NCBI RefSeq assembly: GCF_004345825.1
Contig: NZ_SLXM01000001.1
Coordinates: 124,001 to 188,000 of the forward strand
Direction of reading: 5' to 3'
DNA length: 64,000 nt
From: Tenacibaculum skagerrakense
GTDB taxonomy: Bacteria > Bacteroidota > Bacteroidia > Flavobacteriales > Flavobacteriaceae
The translations under genes were made by a program, and so were the position numbers. This document shows positions 17,858 through 27,600 of this stretch, in pieces (the stretch's first letter is position 1; each line of letters begins with the position of its first letter). The notes under the pieces were generated by a model. The model saw nothing but the letters and a program-made list of their open reading frames with translations, did not search any database and had not been told where the DNA came from.

Positions 17858-19213
17858 TTGATTTCCAAGTTAATAAAAAACACAACTATTTTACTTTTAC
17901 TAGTAGACTTGCTACTAATAAATACAGTTGTTTTTTTTGTGTTTGAAAGAATTCATCAGAGCTTACAATTTCATTTATATATTTCTATTTTTTGGTTAGT
18001 TACCTCCTTTTTTACAAACTATTACAAAGTATATCGATTTACAAACTTTTATAGATTAGTAAAGTTAATTGTAGTTCAAGGGTTGTTCTTTACTATGGCC
18101 TTTTTTGCCTATTTCGGAATTTTTAAAGAAGGTGAAATAGTAAACACTCAGTTCAAAACATTAGTGATTACTTTAAGTTCTTTGGCTATACTAAAAGTGG
18201 TGTTTTTTATAGTACAAAAAAAGATTAGACAATCTGGGAGTAACTTTAAAAGAGTAATTTTCTTTGAAAAAGATGATACCGCTAAAAAAATGATTAACCT
18301 TTTTCAGAACAAGTCAAGTTTAGGGTATTTGTTTTTAGGGTACTTTTCAAGTAAAATATCCGAAGACCCAAATTATTTAGGTAAGGAAAAAGACTTATAT
18401 GATTATCTAAATACAGAAAAAGTAGACGAGATTTATGCTACGTTATCTCATCTAAAAAATTCGCAAATAAAAGAATTAACTAAATACGCGAGTTTATATA
18501 ATATTAACTTAAAATTAATTCCAGATTCTAAAGAGTTTTACAGTAAAAGTAGAAATGTTGAGTTTTATGATGAGACGTTAAAAGTTTTAAGTGTTAAAAA
18601 ACTTCCTTTTGATTTGCCTGAGAATAAAATTATCAAGCGTGTTTTTGATATTGTTTTCTCTTCACTTGTGTGCTTATTTCTTATTTCGTGGTTATATCCA
18701 ATACTTTGGATGTTAATAAAATTAGAGTCGAGAGGACCCGCAATTTTTAAGCAAGAAAGAGAAGGTTTTAATGGGGAAGAGTTTGTGTGCTATAAATTTA
18801 GATCCATGCGAATTAATAATCAAGCAGATAAAGTTCACGCAACTAAAAACGATACTAGAGTAACTAAAATAGGTAGCTTTTTAAGAAAAACAAGTTTAGA
18901 TGAGATACCACAGTTTTTTAATGTATTGTTAGGAAGTATGAGCGTAGTGGGGCCTCGTCCTCACCTAGAAAGTTTAGCTATAGAGTATCAAAAAGACGTA
19001 GATAACTATTTAGAAAGACATGCAGTAAAACCTGGTATTACAGGTTTGGCACAGATAAGTGGTTATAGAGGAGAAATAAAGAAGAAATCTGACATTAAAA
19101 ATAGAGTTAGACTGGATATTTTTTACATCGAAAACTGGTCTTTTATGTTAGATTTAAAAATAGTAGTTAGTACAGTTTTAAATATTTTTAAAGGAGATGA
19201 AAACGCATACTAA
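17858..19213 (+). CDS. Initiating polyprenyl-phosphate sugar-1-phosphate transferase (WcaJ-like)
   Basis: 451 residues, TTG start. The N-terminal half has four or more membrane helices and a Rossmann-like domain. The C-terminal bacterial sugar transferase domain starts about residue 260 with IKRVFDIVFSS, a long membrane hairpin, GPAIFKQEREGFNG, YKFRSM, TSLDEIPQFFNVL and MSVVGPRPHL. This enzyme class transfers a sugar-1-phosphate to undecaprenyl phosphate to begin each repeat unit. The next glycosyltransferase gene starts directly after the stop. Confidence 0.92.
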   Translation: MISKLIKNTTILLLLVDLLLINTVVFFVFERIHQSLQFHLYISIFWLVTSFFTNYYKVYRFTNFYRLVKLIVVQGLFFTMAFFAYFGIFKEGEIVNTQFKTLVITLSSLAILKVVFFIVQKKIRQSGSNFKRVIFFEKDDTAKKMINLFQNKSSLGYLFLGYFSSKISEDPNYLGKEKDLYDYLNTEKVDEIYATLSHLKNSQIKELTKYASLYNINLKLIPDSKEFYSKSRNVEFYDETLKVLSVKKLPFDLPENKIIKRVFDIVFSSLVCLFLISWLYPILWMLIKLESRGPAIFKQEREGFNGEEFVCYKFRSMRINNQADKVHATKNDTRVTKIGSFLRKTSLDEIPQFFNVLLGSMSVVGPRPHLESLAIEYQKDVDNYLERHAVKPGITGLAQISGYRGEIKKKSDIKNRVRLDIFYIENWSFMLDLKIVVSTVLNIFKGDENAY

Positions 19214-19972
19214 ATGCAAAATAAGATTCAAATATCAGCTGCAATAGTATTATACAATGAACGAGAAGAAGAACTTCTTCAAGCTATTTATTCTTTTTTA
19301 GGAACATCATTAACTAAACATTTATATTTAATAGATAATTCTACCTCACCTCTAACAAATTCAGCATTACTTGCTAACCCAGAGATTACTTACATCTATA
19401 CCAAAAAAAACCTAGGTTTTTCCAAAGCTAATAACCTTATTATTGATGAGATTAAAGAACGTTCAACCTATCATTTGGTTTTAAATCCAGACACAAGATT
19501 TAATGCTGACATAGTAGAAGAATTAGTTCAAGAACTGGAAAGAAATGAAGAGGTAGCTTTAATAGCTCCAGCCATAAAATTTCCAGATGGTAGCCATCAA
19601 TATTCAGTTAGAAAGTATCCTTCATTTTTTGATTTAGTTATCAGAAAACTCAATCTTTATAAGAAGAGAATTTACGAGCAAGAATACCGAAATTTAGATA
19701 TAGCTAAACCGTTTTATCCAGAAGCAATTCATGGTAGTTTTTTGTTGTTTAAGACAAAAGATTTTGTCGCCATAAAAGGTTTTGATGAGCGTTATTTTTT
19801 ATACTTAGAAGACATCGATATCTGTAAGAAGATAGATGTTATAGGAAAGAAAAAGTTGTACTATCCAAAAGTATCAATTGTACATGTGTTAAAGAAAGAG
19901 TCGTCTAAAAAAATGAGGTTGTTTTTTTACCATTTCTCATCAGCGATTAAGTATTTTTTAAAATGGTTATAG
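19214..19972 (+). CDS. Glycosyltransferase family 2 (WbbL/rhamnosyltransferase-like)
   Basis: A 252-residue GT-A transferase. The nucleotide-binding start is SAAIVLYNEREEEL; the metal-binding region reads HLVLNPDTRF; the acceptor region has IHGSFLLFK and FLYLEDIDICKKI, the ED-rich active-site motif of GT2 rhamnosyltransferase-like enzymes. It is the last gene of the polysaccharide cluster. Sugar specificity cannot be read. Confidence 0.85.
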   Translation: MQNKIQISAAIVLYNEREEELLQAIYSFLGTSLTKHLYLIDNSTSPLTNSALLANPEITYIYTKKNLGFSKANNLIIDEIKERSTYHLVLNPDTRFNADIVEELVQELERNEEVALIAPAIKFPDGSHQYSVRKYPSFFDLVIRKLNLYKKRIYEQEYRNLDIAKPFYPEAIHGSFLLFKTKDFVAIKGFDERYFLYLEDIDICKKIDVIGKKKLYYPKVSIVHVLKKESSKKMRLFFYHFSSAIKYFLKWL

Positions 19973-20008
19973 CTATATTTGCTGCTCAATAACACACACA
20001 ACACACAC

Positions 20009-21286
20009 ATGAATATTTTAGTTTTAGGTTCTGGAGGAAGAGAACATGCATTTACTTATAAACTATTAGAAAGTAAAAGAATCAACAAACTTTTTGTTGC
20101 TCCTGGAAATGCAGGAACAGATGAAATTGCAATAAACGTAGCAATCAATCCAACCGATTTTAATGCCGTTAAAAAAGTAGTGCTAGAACAAAATATTTCA
20201 ATGGTCGTTGTTGGTCCAGAAGCTCCTTTAGTAGAAGGAGTTCATGATTTTTTCTTAGCAGATAATGAGTTGAAATCAATACCGGTTATTGGTCCCAAAA
20301 AAGACGGTGCGTTGTTAGAAGGAAGTAAAGATTTTTCAAAACAATTTATGGAAAAGCATAACATTCCAACAGCTAAATATCAATCTTTTACTTCTGAGAC
20401 ACTTGATGAAGGTTATACCTTTTTAGAAACCTTAAATCCACCTTTTGTTTTAAAAGCAGACGGATTAGCCGCTGGAAAAGGAGTGCTAATTTTAGACGAT
20501 TTAGCAGAAGCAAAAGCAGAACTAAAAGAAATGCTCACAAACCAAAAATTTGGAGCAGCTTCTGCGACAGTTGTTATCGAAGAATTTTTAAACGGAATTG
20601 AATTATCCGTATTCGTTTTAACCGACGGAAAAAGCTATAAAGTATTACCATCAGCAAAAGATTATAAGAGAATTGGAGAAGGTGATACAGGTTTAAATAC
20701 AGGAGGAATGGGAGCTATTTCACCAGTACCTTTTGCCAATGAAGACTTCCTTTCTAAAGTAGAGGAACGAATTATAAAACCAACTGTAAACGGTTTACAA
20801 AAAGATGGTATAGATTACCGAGGGTTTATCTTTATTGGATTAATGAATGTAGCAGGAGATCCTTTTGTAATTGAGTATAATGTACGTATGGGAGACCCAG
20901 AAACGGAAGTTGTTTTACCAAGAATAGAATCGGATTTATTAGAATTATTTGAAGGAGTTGCAACGCAAACATTAAAGGAAAAAAGTTTTAAAGTTACCGA
21001 TAAAACAGCCACAACTGTAATGTTGGTTTCTGGAGGATATCCTGAAGGTTATGAAAAGGGGAAAGAAATTTCAGGACTAGAAAAGGTAGAAGGTTCTTTA
21101 GTATTTCATGCAGGAACAAAAAAAGAGGGTGATAAAGTGGTTACTAGTGGCGGACGCGTAATCGCGGTAACTTCATTCGGAGACACTATTGAAGAAGCAC
21201 TTAAAATATCATACAAAAACATTGATAAATTATCATTTGATAAAATCAACTATCGAAAGGATATCGGATTTGATTTGGTGAAGTAA
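20009..21286 (+). CDS. purD: Phosphoribosylamine-glycine ligase
   Basis: A 425-residue ATP-grasp enzyme that joins glycine to phosphoribosylamine in purine synthesis. The N terminus MNILVLGSGGREHAF is characteristic, followed by VAPGNAGT, KADGLAAGKGV, NTGGMGAISP and EYNVRMGDPETE. The frame is open back to a TTG at 19979, but that adds residues encoded by an ACACAC-rich stretch, so the ATG at 20009 is the start. It is a core gene unrelated to the polysaccharide cluster it follows. Confidence 0.96.
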   Translation: MNILVLGSGGREHAFTYKLLESKRINKLFVAPGNAGTDEIAINVAINPTDFNAVKKVVLEQNISMVVVGPEAPLVEGVHDFFLADNELKSIPVIGPKKDGALLEGSKDFSKQFMEKHNIPTAKYQSFTSETLDEGYTFLETLNPPFVLKADGLAAGKGVLILDDLAEAKAELKEMLTNQKFGAASATVVIEEFLNGIELSVFVLTDGKSYKVLPSAKDYKRIGEGDTGLNTGGMGAISPVPFANEDFLSKVEERIIKPTVNGLQKDGIDYRGFIFIGLMNVAGDPFVIEYNVRMGDPETEVVLPRIESDLLELFEGVATQTLKEKSFKVTDKTATTVMLVSGGYPEGYEKGKEISGLEKVEGSLVFHAGTKKEGDKVVTSGGRVIAVTSFGDTIEEALKISYKNIDKLSFDKINYRKDIGFDLVK

Positions 21287-21329
21287 AAAAGCAATTTATA
21301 TTCTAATTAACTTACAATAAAACTATAGT

Positions 21330-21367
21330 TCCCTAGCTAAATAACTCTATTTTGTTAGGGATTTTTT
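21330..21367 (+). terminator. Probable terminator after purD
   Basis: TCCCTA and TAGGGA pair around a loop of about 20 bases and are followed by a T run. The long loop makes it weaker than the other hairpins. Confidence 0.55.
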
Positions 21368-21446
21368 ATGTAGACAAAATAATAACAAAGAAAATCAGGG
21401 TAACATTTTTAACATTGTGTAACAGATAATCAAAACTAAAAATGTA

Positions 21447-21454
21447 TATATTTG
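21447..21454 (+). promoter_or_regulatory. -7 box of the rhs operon
   Basis: TATATTTG matches TAnnTTTG, 54 bases before the ATG at 21509. No convincing -33 element at the standard spacing. Confidence 0.5.
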
Positions 21455-21508
21455 TGCCTGAGAAAAAAATAATTGTTAATTATAAATTGCTAAAATTCAA
21501 TTAGTCTT

Positions 21509-24500
21509 ATGAAAAAATTATTGCTGAGCATTAGTTTAATGCTTGTATGTTCTGTGGGGTTTAGTCAAGGTACTCCGCCAGAGTTGCCTACTGTAATCCA
21601 ACCTAGTCCAGAGGCTAGAAAGATACAAGAGTATGGAAATGTACCTGTGAAATATAATACAGGTATACCAAGTATCCAAGTCCCTATTTATTCTTTTCAA
21701 GCGGGAGGACAATCATACCCAATAAGTTTATCTTATCACGGAGGAGGAGTTCGAGTTGGAGAATCTGAAGGGATGACAGGTTTAAAATGGACATTAACTG
21801 ATGGAGCTGGAAGAATCAGTAGAAGCGTTAGAGGAAGACCTGATGAAGATAATGTTTATAATAATTCGGGATGGTTAACTTCAGGAGCTTATGTTAGTAA
21901 TCTCGACATAACTCAATTAACAGTATCAGAACAAAGTCAAATCAAAAATGGATGTTGGGATTTGGAACCTGACGTGTTTAATTTGATGTTACCTGATGGA
22001 AGGTCGATAAAATTTATGTTCAATGAGAATGGTCAAATTTTATTAATGCCTATTTCGGAGGATTTCAAAATTGAGTATACCAGTAATTTGAGCTCTTGGA
22101 CAGTTACCGATAATAAAGGGGTTAAATATTATTTTGCAACTCCTGAAAGCACAAAAGTTAATTCTGGATGTTCACCGTGGCAACCTGTATGTAATGATCC
22201 GAGTAAATTATTTCCTACATCTTGGATGTTGGATAAAGTAGTTTTGCTAGATAATAGTGAGATTACTTACACATATGTTAATGAGCAATACTTAGAATCC
22301 TCATGGACTGATATTAAATTAAGAAAAACAACTAGTGAAACGGGTTGGGGTAATGCAACTAGAAGTTTTTGTAATGTGAATACACATTACTCAAGAAAGA
22401 AACTAATAACGATTACTTACGAGAAAACAAAAGTAAATTATAGTTACTCTCTTAAAAACACTAGTGTGACTGCTGAAGGTTCTAAACTAGATGAGATATA
22501 TGTAACATATAATAATCAACACGTGAAGAAAATTCGATTTGACTATTATATGAATCCACATCAAAGAATGTTTTTAGAAAGAGTAAAAGAGATTTCTAAA
22601 TTGAATACTGAGCAAATTTTAAATCAATTTGAATATCAAAATAAAGAACAGTTTCCAAATAGAAATAGTGTTGCGATAGACCATTTTGGTTATTTTAATG
22701 GTAGTAGCTCTTCCGGTCAAAACTATGCTACTCAAATAATTGCCCCTAATGATGATTTTTATATTAATGTAAATATCGGAAATGTAGGGGTTAATAGAAC
22801 TTTAAATGCGAATATGGTAAAGTATGGTAGTTTAACCAAGATCATTTACCCTACTAAAGGATATAGTGTATTTGAATATGAGCCTAATGAGGTTTATAAA
22901 TCAATAACACCTGAAGATAATCAAGTAAATGTTCAATCAACCCCAAGTAATACTGAGGGCTGGGAGGATCATTATAGTGATTATTTTTCACTGCCTTCTA
23001 CCAAAACATTTACTATTACAAGTATTAACATTAGCAACTTTGATAATTTATCAAACAATGTTAGTTGGACAAGACCAACAGTACAGTTGGTTAGCGATGA
23101 TGGTCAAGTTTATTATTCAAACAATAGTTTCAATTTTGGAGAAAACATAACATCTCCCTACACTATTTCTAATTTACCCGATAAGCAGTTTAGAGTAAAA
23201 ATTAGAGTATACAATTCTAATTCAGTACCAATAGGTGTTTTAGTTAGAGGAAATTATCCTCCAGCTTCTCAAGAACAAAACATATATTATGGAGGTCTTA
23301 GAGTTAAGTCGATAACAAATTACGACCATAATGCTATTCAGGCATATAAAAAATCATTTAATTATAATAAGTTCGATAATACAAACCAGTCTAGTGGTGA
23401 AACTTCTTTGTCTTTACCATCTTATTTTAAGAAAGTAAAAGAACCCGTTTTTAGAACGAATGGAGTGGGGATAACCTACATAAGTTCTTGGAATAATTTT
23501 GATGAGGTTGTTTGTGTGAACCCAGTTCAGGTAGATATGGTAAATAGTACTCCTGTATATTATAGAAATGTAAAAGAGATTTTTGAAGATAGTAGTAGTT
23601 CTTATCATATAAAGAGAACATTCAGAAATTATGGAGTTAATTTCAAAAGTTCACTTTTATCTTATCAGATAGGTAGTTATTATATGACTATGCAAACACC
23701 TTCAACATTTGAAAGTTATGCTAATGGAGTTTTAGAAAGTGAAGAAATGATTGATAGTAGCGGAAGAATGGTATCAAAAATCGAATACGAAAAAGAGTTT
23801 TTGATTGCAGATGGGATTGATATTCAAAAAGTACAATGTATAAATTATGCTGAATTACCATATCAGTGTTTTGCATCGGAATACCCAACCATTTCTCGTT
23901 GGTTTGTAAATAAAAAGACAACTAATACAGTTTACAACACCAATGGGGATTTAATTACTACTACTGAAATTTTTTATGATAATCCTTCTCATAAATTACC
24001 TACTCGACAATTCGTAACAAACAGTAAAGGAGAAACCATTATTACGACCACGAAGTACCCTCATGACCTTAACAATACGAGGTTGATTAACGATTATAGA
24101 ATTGCAGAAGTATTACAAACCGAAACTAGTAAAAAAGTAGGTGCTACTACCACTAAGTTAGCTAGTCAAAAGAATATATTTAATGATTTTGCTTTTTATT
24201 ATCTTTTAGAGAAGAATCAAACCTCTAAAAATAATCAAGCATTTGAGGATAGAATCGTTTTCCATAGTTATAATGGTACAAATCCAATTGAAGTTAGCAA
24301 AAAAGATGGTCCAAAAGTACGATATGTTTGGGGGTATGAAGGAAACTTACCAATTGCTAAAATTGAGGGCTATACATCTGTAAGTACTACTCAATTAAAT
24401 ACAATAAGAGCTGCCGTTTTAGAATCTAATAACGATGTTTCAACGAGTGACGAAGCTCAATTAAGAACAGCATTGAATAATTTGCGCAACGCTTTTCCAG

Positions 24501-24670
24501 AAGCTCAAGTTACCACTTATACTTATGACCCATTAATTGGTATTACCAGTATTACTGACCCAAGAGGCGAGGTGGTGTATTATGAGTATGATGAATTTAA
24601 CAGATTACGATTTGTTAAAAATACGCAAGGTCAGATTTTAAAAGAGCACACGTACAACTATAAAAATTAA
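21509..24670 (+). CDS. Large Sec-exported protein with Rhs/YD-type C terminus, upstream partner of the Rhs protein
   Basis: 1053 residues. A signal peptide (MKKLLLSISLMLVCSVGFSQ) is cleaved near residue 20. The N-terminal part begins with SPEARKIQEYGNVPVKYNTG and QSYPISLSYHGGGVRVGE, an arrangement seen in Bacteroidota proteins encoded ahead of Rhs genes and recalling SpvB/TcB-like shells. Near the C terminus YD-type repeats appear (TYTYDPLIGITSITDPRG, YYEYDEFNRLRFV). It has no toxin tip of its own. The next gene, the full Rhs protein, starts one base after its stop, so the two are expressed together and may assemble as a shell plus a toxin-bearing chain. Confidence 0.7.
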   Translation: MKKLLLSISLMLVCSVGFSQGTPPELPTVIQPSPEARKIQEYGNVPVKYNTGIPSIQVPIYSFQAGGQSYPISLSYHGGGVRVGESEGMTGLKWTLTDGAGRISRSVRGRPDEDNVYNNSGWLTSGAYVSNLDITQLTVSEQSQIKNGCWDLEPDVFNLMLPDGRSIKFMFNENGQILLMPISEDFKIEYTSNLSSWTVTDNKGVKYYFATPESTKVNSGCSPWQPVCNDPSKLFPTSWMLDKVVLLDNSEITYTYVNEQYLESSWTDIKLRKTTSETGWGNATRSFCNVNTHYSRKKLITITYEKTKVNYSYSLKNTSVTAEGSKLDEIYVTYNNQHVKKIRFDYYMNPHQRMFLERVKEISKLNTEQILNQFEYQNKEQFPNRNSVAIDHFGYFNGSSSSGQNYATQIIAPNDDFYINVNIGNVGVNRTLNANMVKYGSLTKIIYPTKGYSVFEYEPNEVYKSITPEDNQVNVQSTPSNTEGWEDHYSDYFSLPSTKTFTITSINISNFDNLSNNVSWTRPTVQLVSDDGQVYYSNNSFNFGENITSPYTISNLPDKQFRVKIRVYNSNSVPIGVLVRGNYPPASQEQNIYYGGLRVKSITNYDHNAIQAYKKSFNYNKFDNTNQSSGETSLSLPSYFKKVKEPVFRTNGVGITYISSWNNFDEVVCVNPVQVDMVNSTPVYYRNVKEIFEDSSSSYHIKRTFRNYGVNFKSSLLSYQIGSYYMTMQTPSTFESYANGVLESEEMIDSSGRMVSKIEYEKEFLIADGIDIQKVQCINYAELPYQCFASEYPTISRWFVNKKTTNTVYNTNGDLITTTEIFYDNPSHKLPTRQFVTNSKGETIITTTKYPHDLNNTRLINDYRIAEVLQTETSKKVGATTTKLASQKNIFNDFAFYYLLEKNQTSKNNQAFEDRIVFHSYNGTNPIEVSKKDGPKVRYVWGYEGNLPIAKIEGYTSVSTTQLNTIRAAVLESNNDVSTSDEAQLRTALNNLRNAFPEAQVTTYTYDPLIGITSITDPRGEVVYYEYDEFNRLRFVKNTQGQILKEHTYNYKN

Positions 24671-24671
24671 G

Positions 24672-27600
24672 ATGAAAATGAAAAAGTTAGTATTTATACT
24701 TTTAGTGTTACCATTTGTGATGTACGCACAAAGCACTAATGAGAATCATGTAGTAACCAAGGTTTATAAAAAGGCTACTACAAGTCCAGTTAGTGGACAT
24801 AACAAAGATGAGGTAATGACTAGTGTTCAGTATTTTGATGGACTTGGTCGTTTAAAACAAACTGTTGCTGTCAATGCAGGAGGAAACACGATTTCTAATA
24901 ATACGATTCCAATTGATTGGACATTAGGGAACACTGGTCCAACAGATTTTTTCACTGCTGGAACTGCTGCTGAAAATAGAATTATAAATGGTAGTACACC
25001 TTTCGGTGGAACAGATTTATTATGGGAGTGTATTCCTGACGCTGCTTCAAACTTTGACGGAGGTTGGAATACAAAAAATTTCACGATTGATAATACAAAG
25101 ACATATCGTTATTCAATTTGGGTAAAAAGAACAGGTTCTCAAGCAGGAACAACTTACCACGGAACACAATCGGTTGACAATCTAGATGGAACGCCAAATG
25201 CAAATCCTTATTTCTGGGCAGGCGATTTACCACAATTAAACACATGGTATTTACTAGTTGGAGTTGTACATCCGCACACTTACAGAGGTTCCGATACAGG
25301 AGTAAGTGGAGTATATGATACTTCTGGTAATAAAGTAAAAGATGGAACAGAATACAGATGGCGTTCAGATTATAATGTAACTAGATTACGTGATTATTTA
25401 TATTATTGTACAGATACTAGCGTTCGCCAATACTTTTGGAGTCCTTTATTTCAAGAGATTGATGGAGGAGAGTTGCCTTTAGAAGATATTTTTACTGAAA
25501 ATGCACCTGTTATTGCGCAAGAAAACATTAAAGATATTGTTTCTCATGTAGAGTATGATAACTTAGGTAGAATGACTAAGGAATATTTACCAGTTACTAA
25601 TGGAAGTGGAGACGCAAACATTAGAACGGAAAATATGGCTACAGCAACGCAGGATTATTATGCACGTAAATATGCAAAAGACTTTGCTGGAGCAACCTTA
25701 TTATCTGAGATTAATGCTTATTCAGAAAAGGCGTATGATTTTTCGCCGTTAAATAGAGTTACAGAGCAAGCTGCTCCAGGTTTAGATTGGAAGTTAGGAA
25801 ATGGTCATGAAATCAAGTTTGATTATGATGTAAATGCAGCAAATGAAGTTAAAGTTTACGAAGTCACTACAAGCTTTGCTAACAATACCTATACACCAAC
25901 TTTACAAGGAGGAACAGCATATTATTTAGAAGGAGCACTATCTAAAACAGTTACTAAAGATGAGAACTGGAAAGTTGGACAAACCTATGCGAATGATCAT
26001 ACCACAGAGGAATTTAAAAATAAAAGCGGACAGGTAATTTTAAAACGTACCTATAACCAAAATCAAAAGCATGATACGTATTATGTATATGATGATTTTG
26101 GGAATTTAACTTATGTAATCCCTCCAAAAGCAGAAGGAACAGTTGCAAAACCAACTACAACTAAGTTAAGTGAATTATGCTATCAATATGTGTATGATTA
26201 CCGTAATCGTTTGGTAGAAAAGAAAATACCAGGAAAGGGCAAGGAATACATTGTTTACGATAAATTAGATCGTCCAATATTAACTCAAGATACAAACTTA
26301 AAAGCACAAAGTAAGTGGTTGTATACCAAATATGACCAATTGGGAAGAGTGATTTACACAGGTTACAGAACTAATAGTCATTTAAGGGAGGATATTCAAA
26401 ATTCAATTAATTCTGCGTCAACAGCACAATGGTCAGAAGAAAGAATAAACTCGGCAATGAGTTTAGGAGGAGTATCTATCTATTATACAAATAGAACTCT
26501 TCCTACAGGTATGACTGAAATCTTTACAGTAAACTATTATGATTCTTATGTAGACTTACCTTCATCTGGTTTAGGAAATACGGTTACCAATAGTTATGGA
26601 GTCACTTCAACTACTAATACTAAAGGTTTAGCCACGGTTACCAAAACAAGAGTATTAGGAACAAATCATTGGATTACAACAGTTACTTATTATGACAAAA
26701 AAGCTCGTCCTATTTATGTGTATAGTAAAAATGACTATTTACAAACTACCGATGTAGTAGAAAGTAAATTAGATGATTTTACAGGAAAAGTATTAGAAAC
26801 GAGAACAACACATACCAAAACAGGTAAAGATCCTATAGTAACCATTGACCGTTTTGAGTATGACCATATGGACAGACTCATAAGCCAAAACCAACAAATT
26901 AATGGTCAAATCTCGGAACGTATTGTAAAGAATAATTACGATGATTTAGGACAATTGGAAAGTAAAATTTTAGGAAATGGAACTAAAGTTGGTTACAAAG
27001 ACGTTACAAGTGGATTATCTATTGCTGACGGTGTAATTACTAAAACAAGTACCGTTAATGGATGGAACGTTGGTTTAGCTACTCAAGGAAGTTTTAATGC
27101 CGATGGTTATGTAGAGTATATTGCTCCTCAGCATAATAAAGATTTCATGGTTGGTTTATCTAATACTAATAACGATGCTTCTTTTAGTTCAATCCGTTTT
27201 GCCCTTTATAATGTTGGAAATGGATATGTTCATATATATGAATGGGGAACGTATAAAGGTAATTTTGGTAGATATTATGAAGGAGATATTTTTAGAGTAG
27301 AACGTATAGGTGATCAAATTCAATATAAGCGTAATGGAGAAACTTTTTATACTTCAACTTCTAGGTCATCTGGCACTTTAATTGGAGATGTTTCTATTCA
27401 AACTTATAATGCTAAAATCAAAGATTTTAAAATTGTAGACAACAGCAAAGGATTACAAAAAGTTGATTACAACTACAATGTACGCGGATGGTTAACAAAT
27501 ATTAATGATGATGTTTCAAATGACAATGATTTGTTTAACTTTAGCATACAATATAACGACCCGAGTGTGGAGCTAAACAAGCGTTTATATAATGGTAATA

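Noticed and set aside
19979..20008. Upstream TTG start of purD with an ACACAC-rich stretch
   Set aside because: The extra residues do not resemble PurD, whose family sequence begins at MNILVLGSGG. The repeat is just leader sequence.
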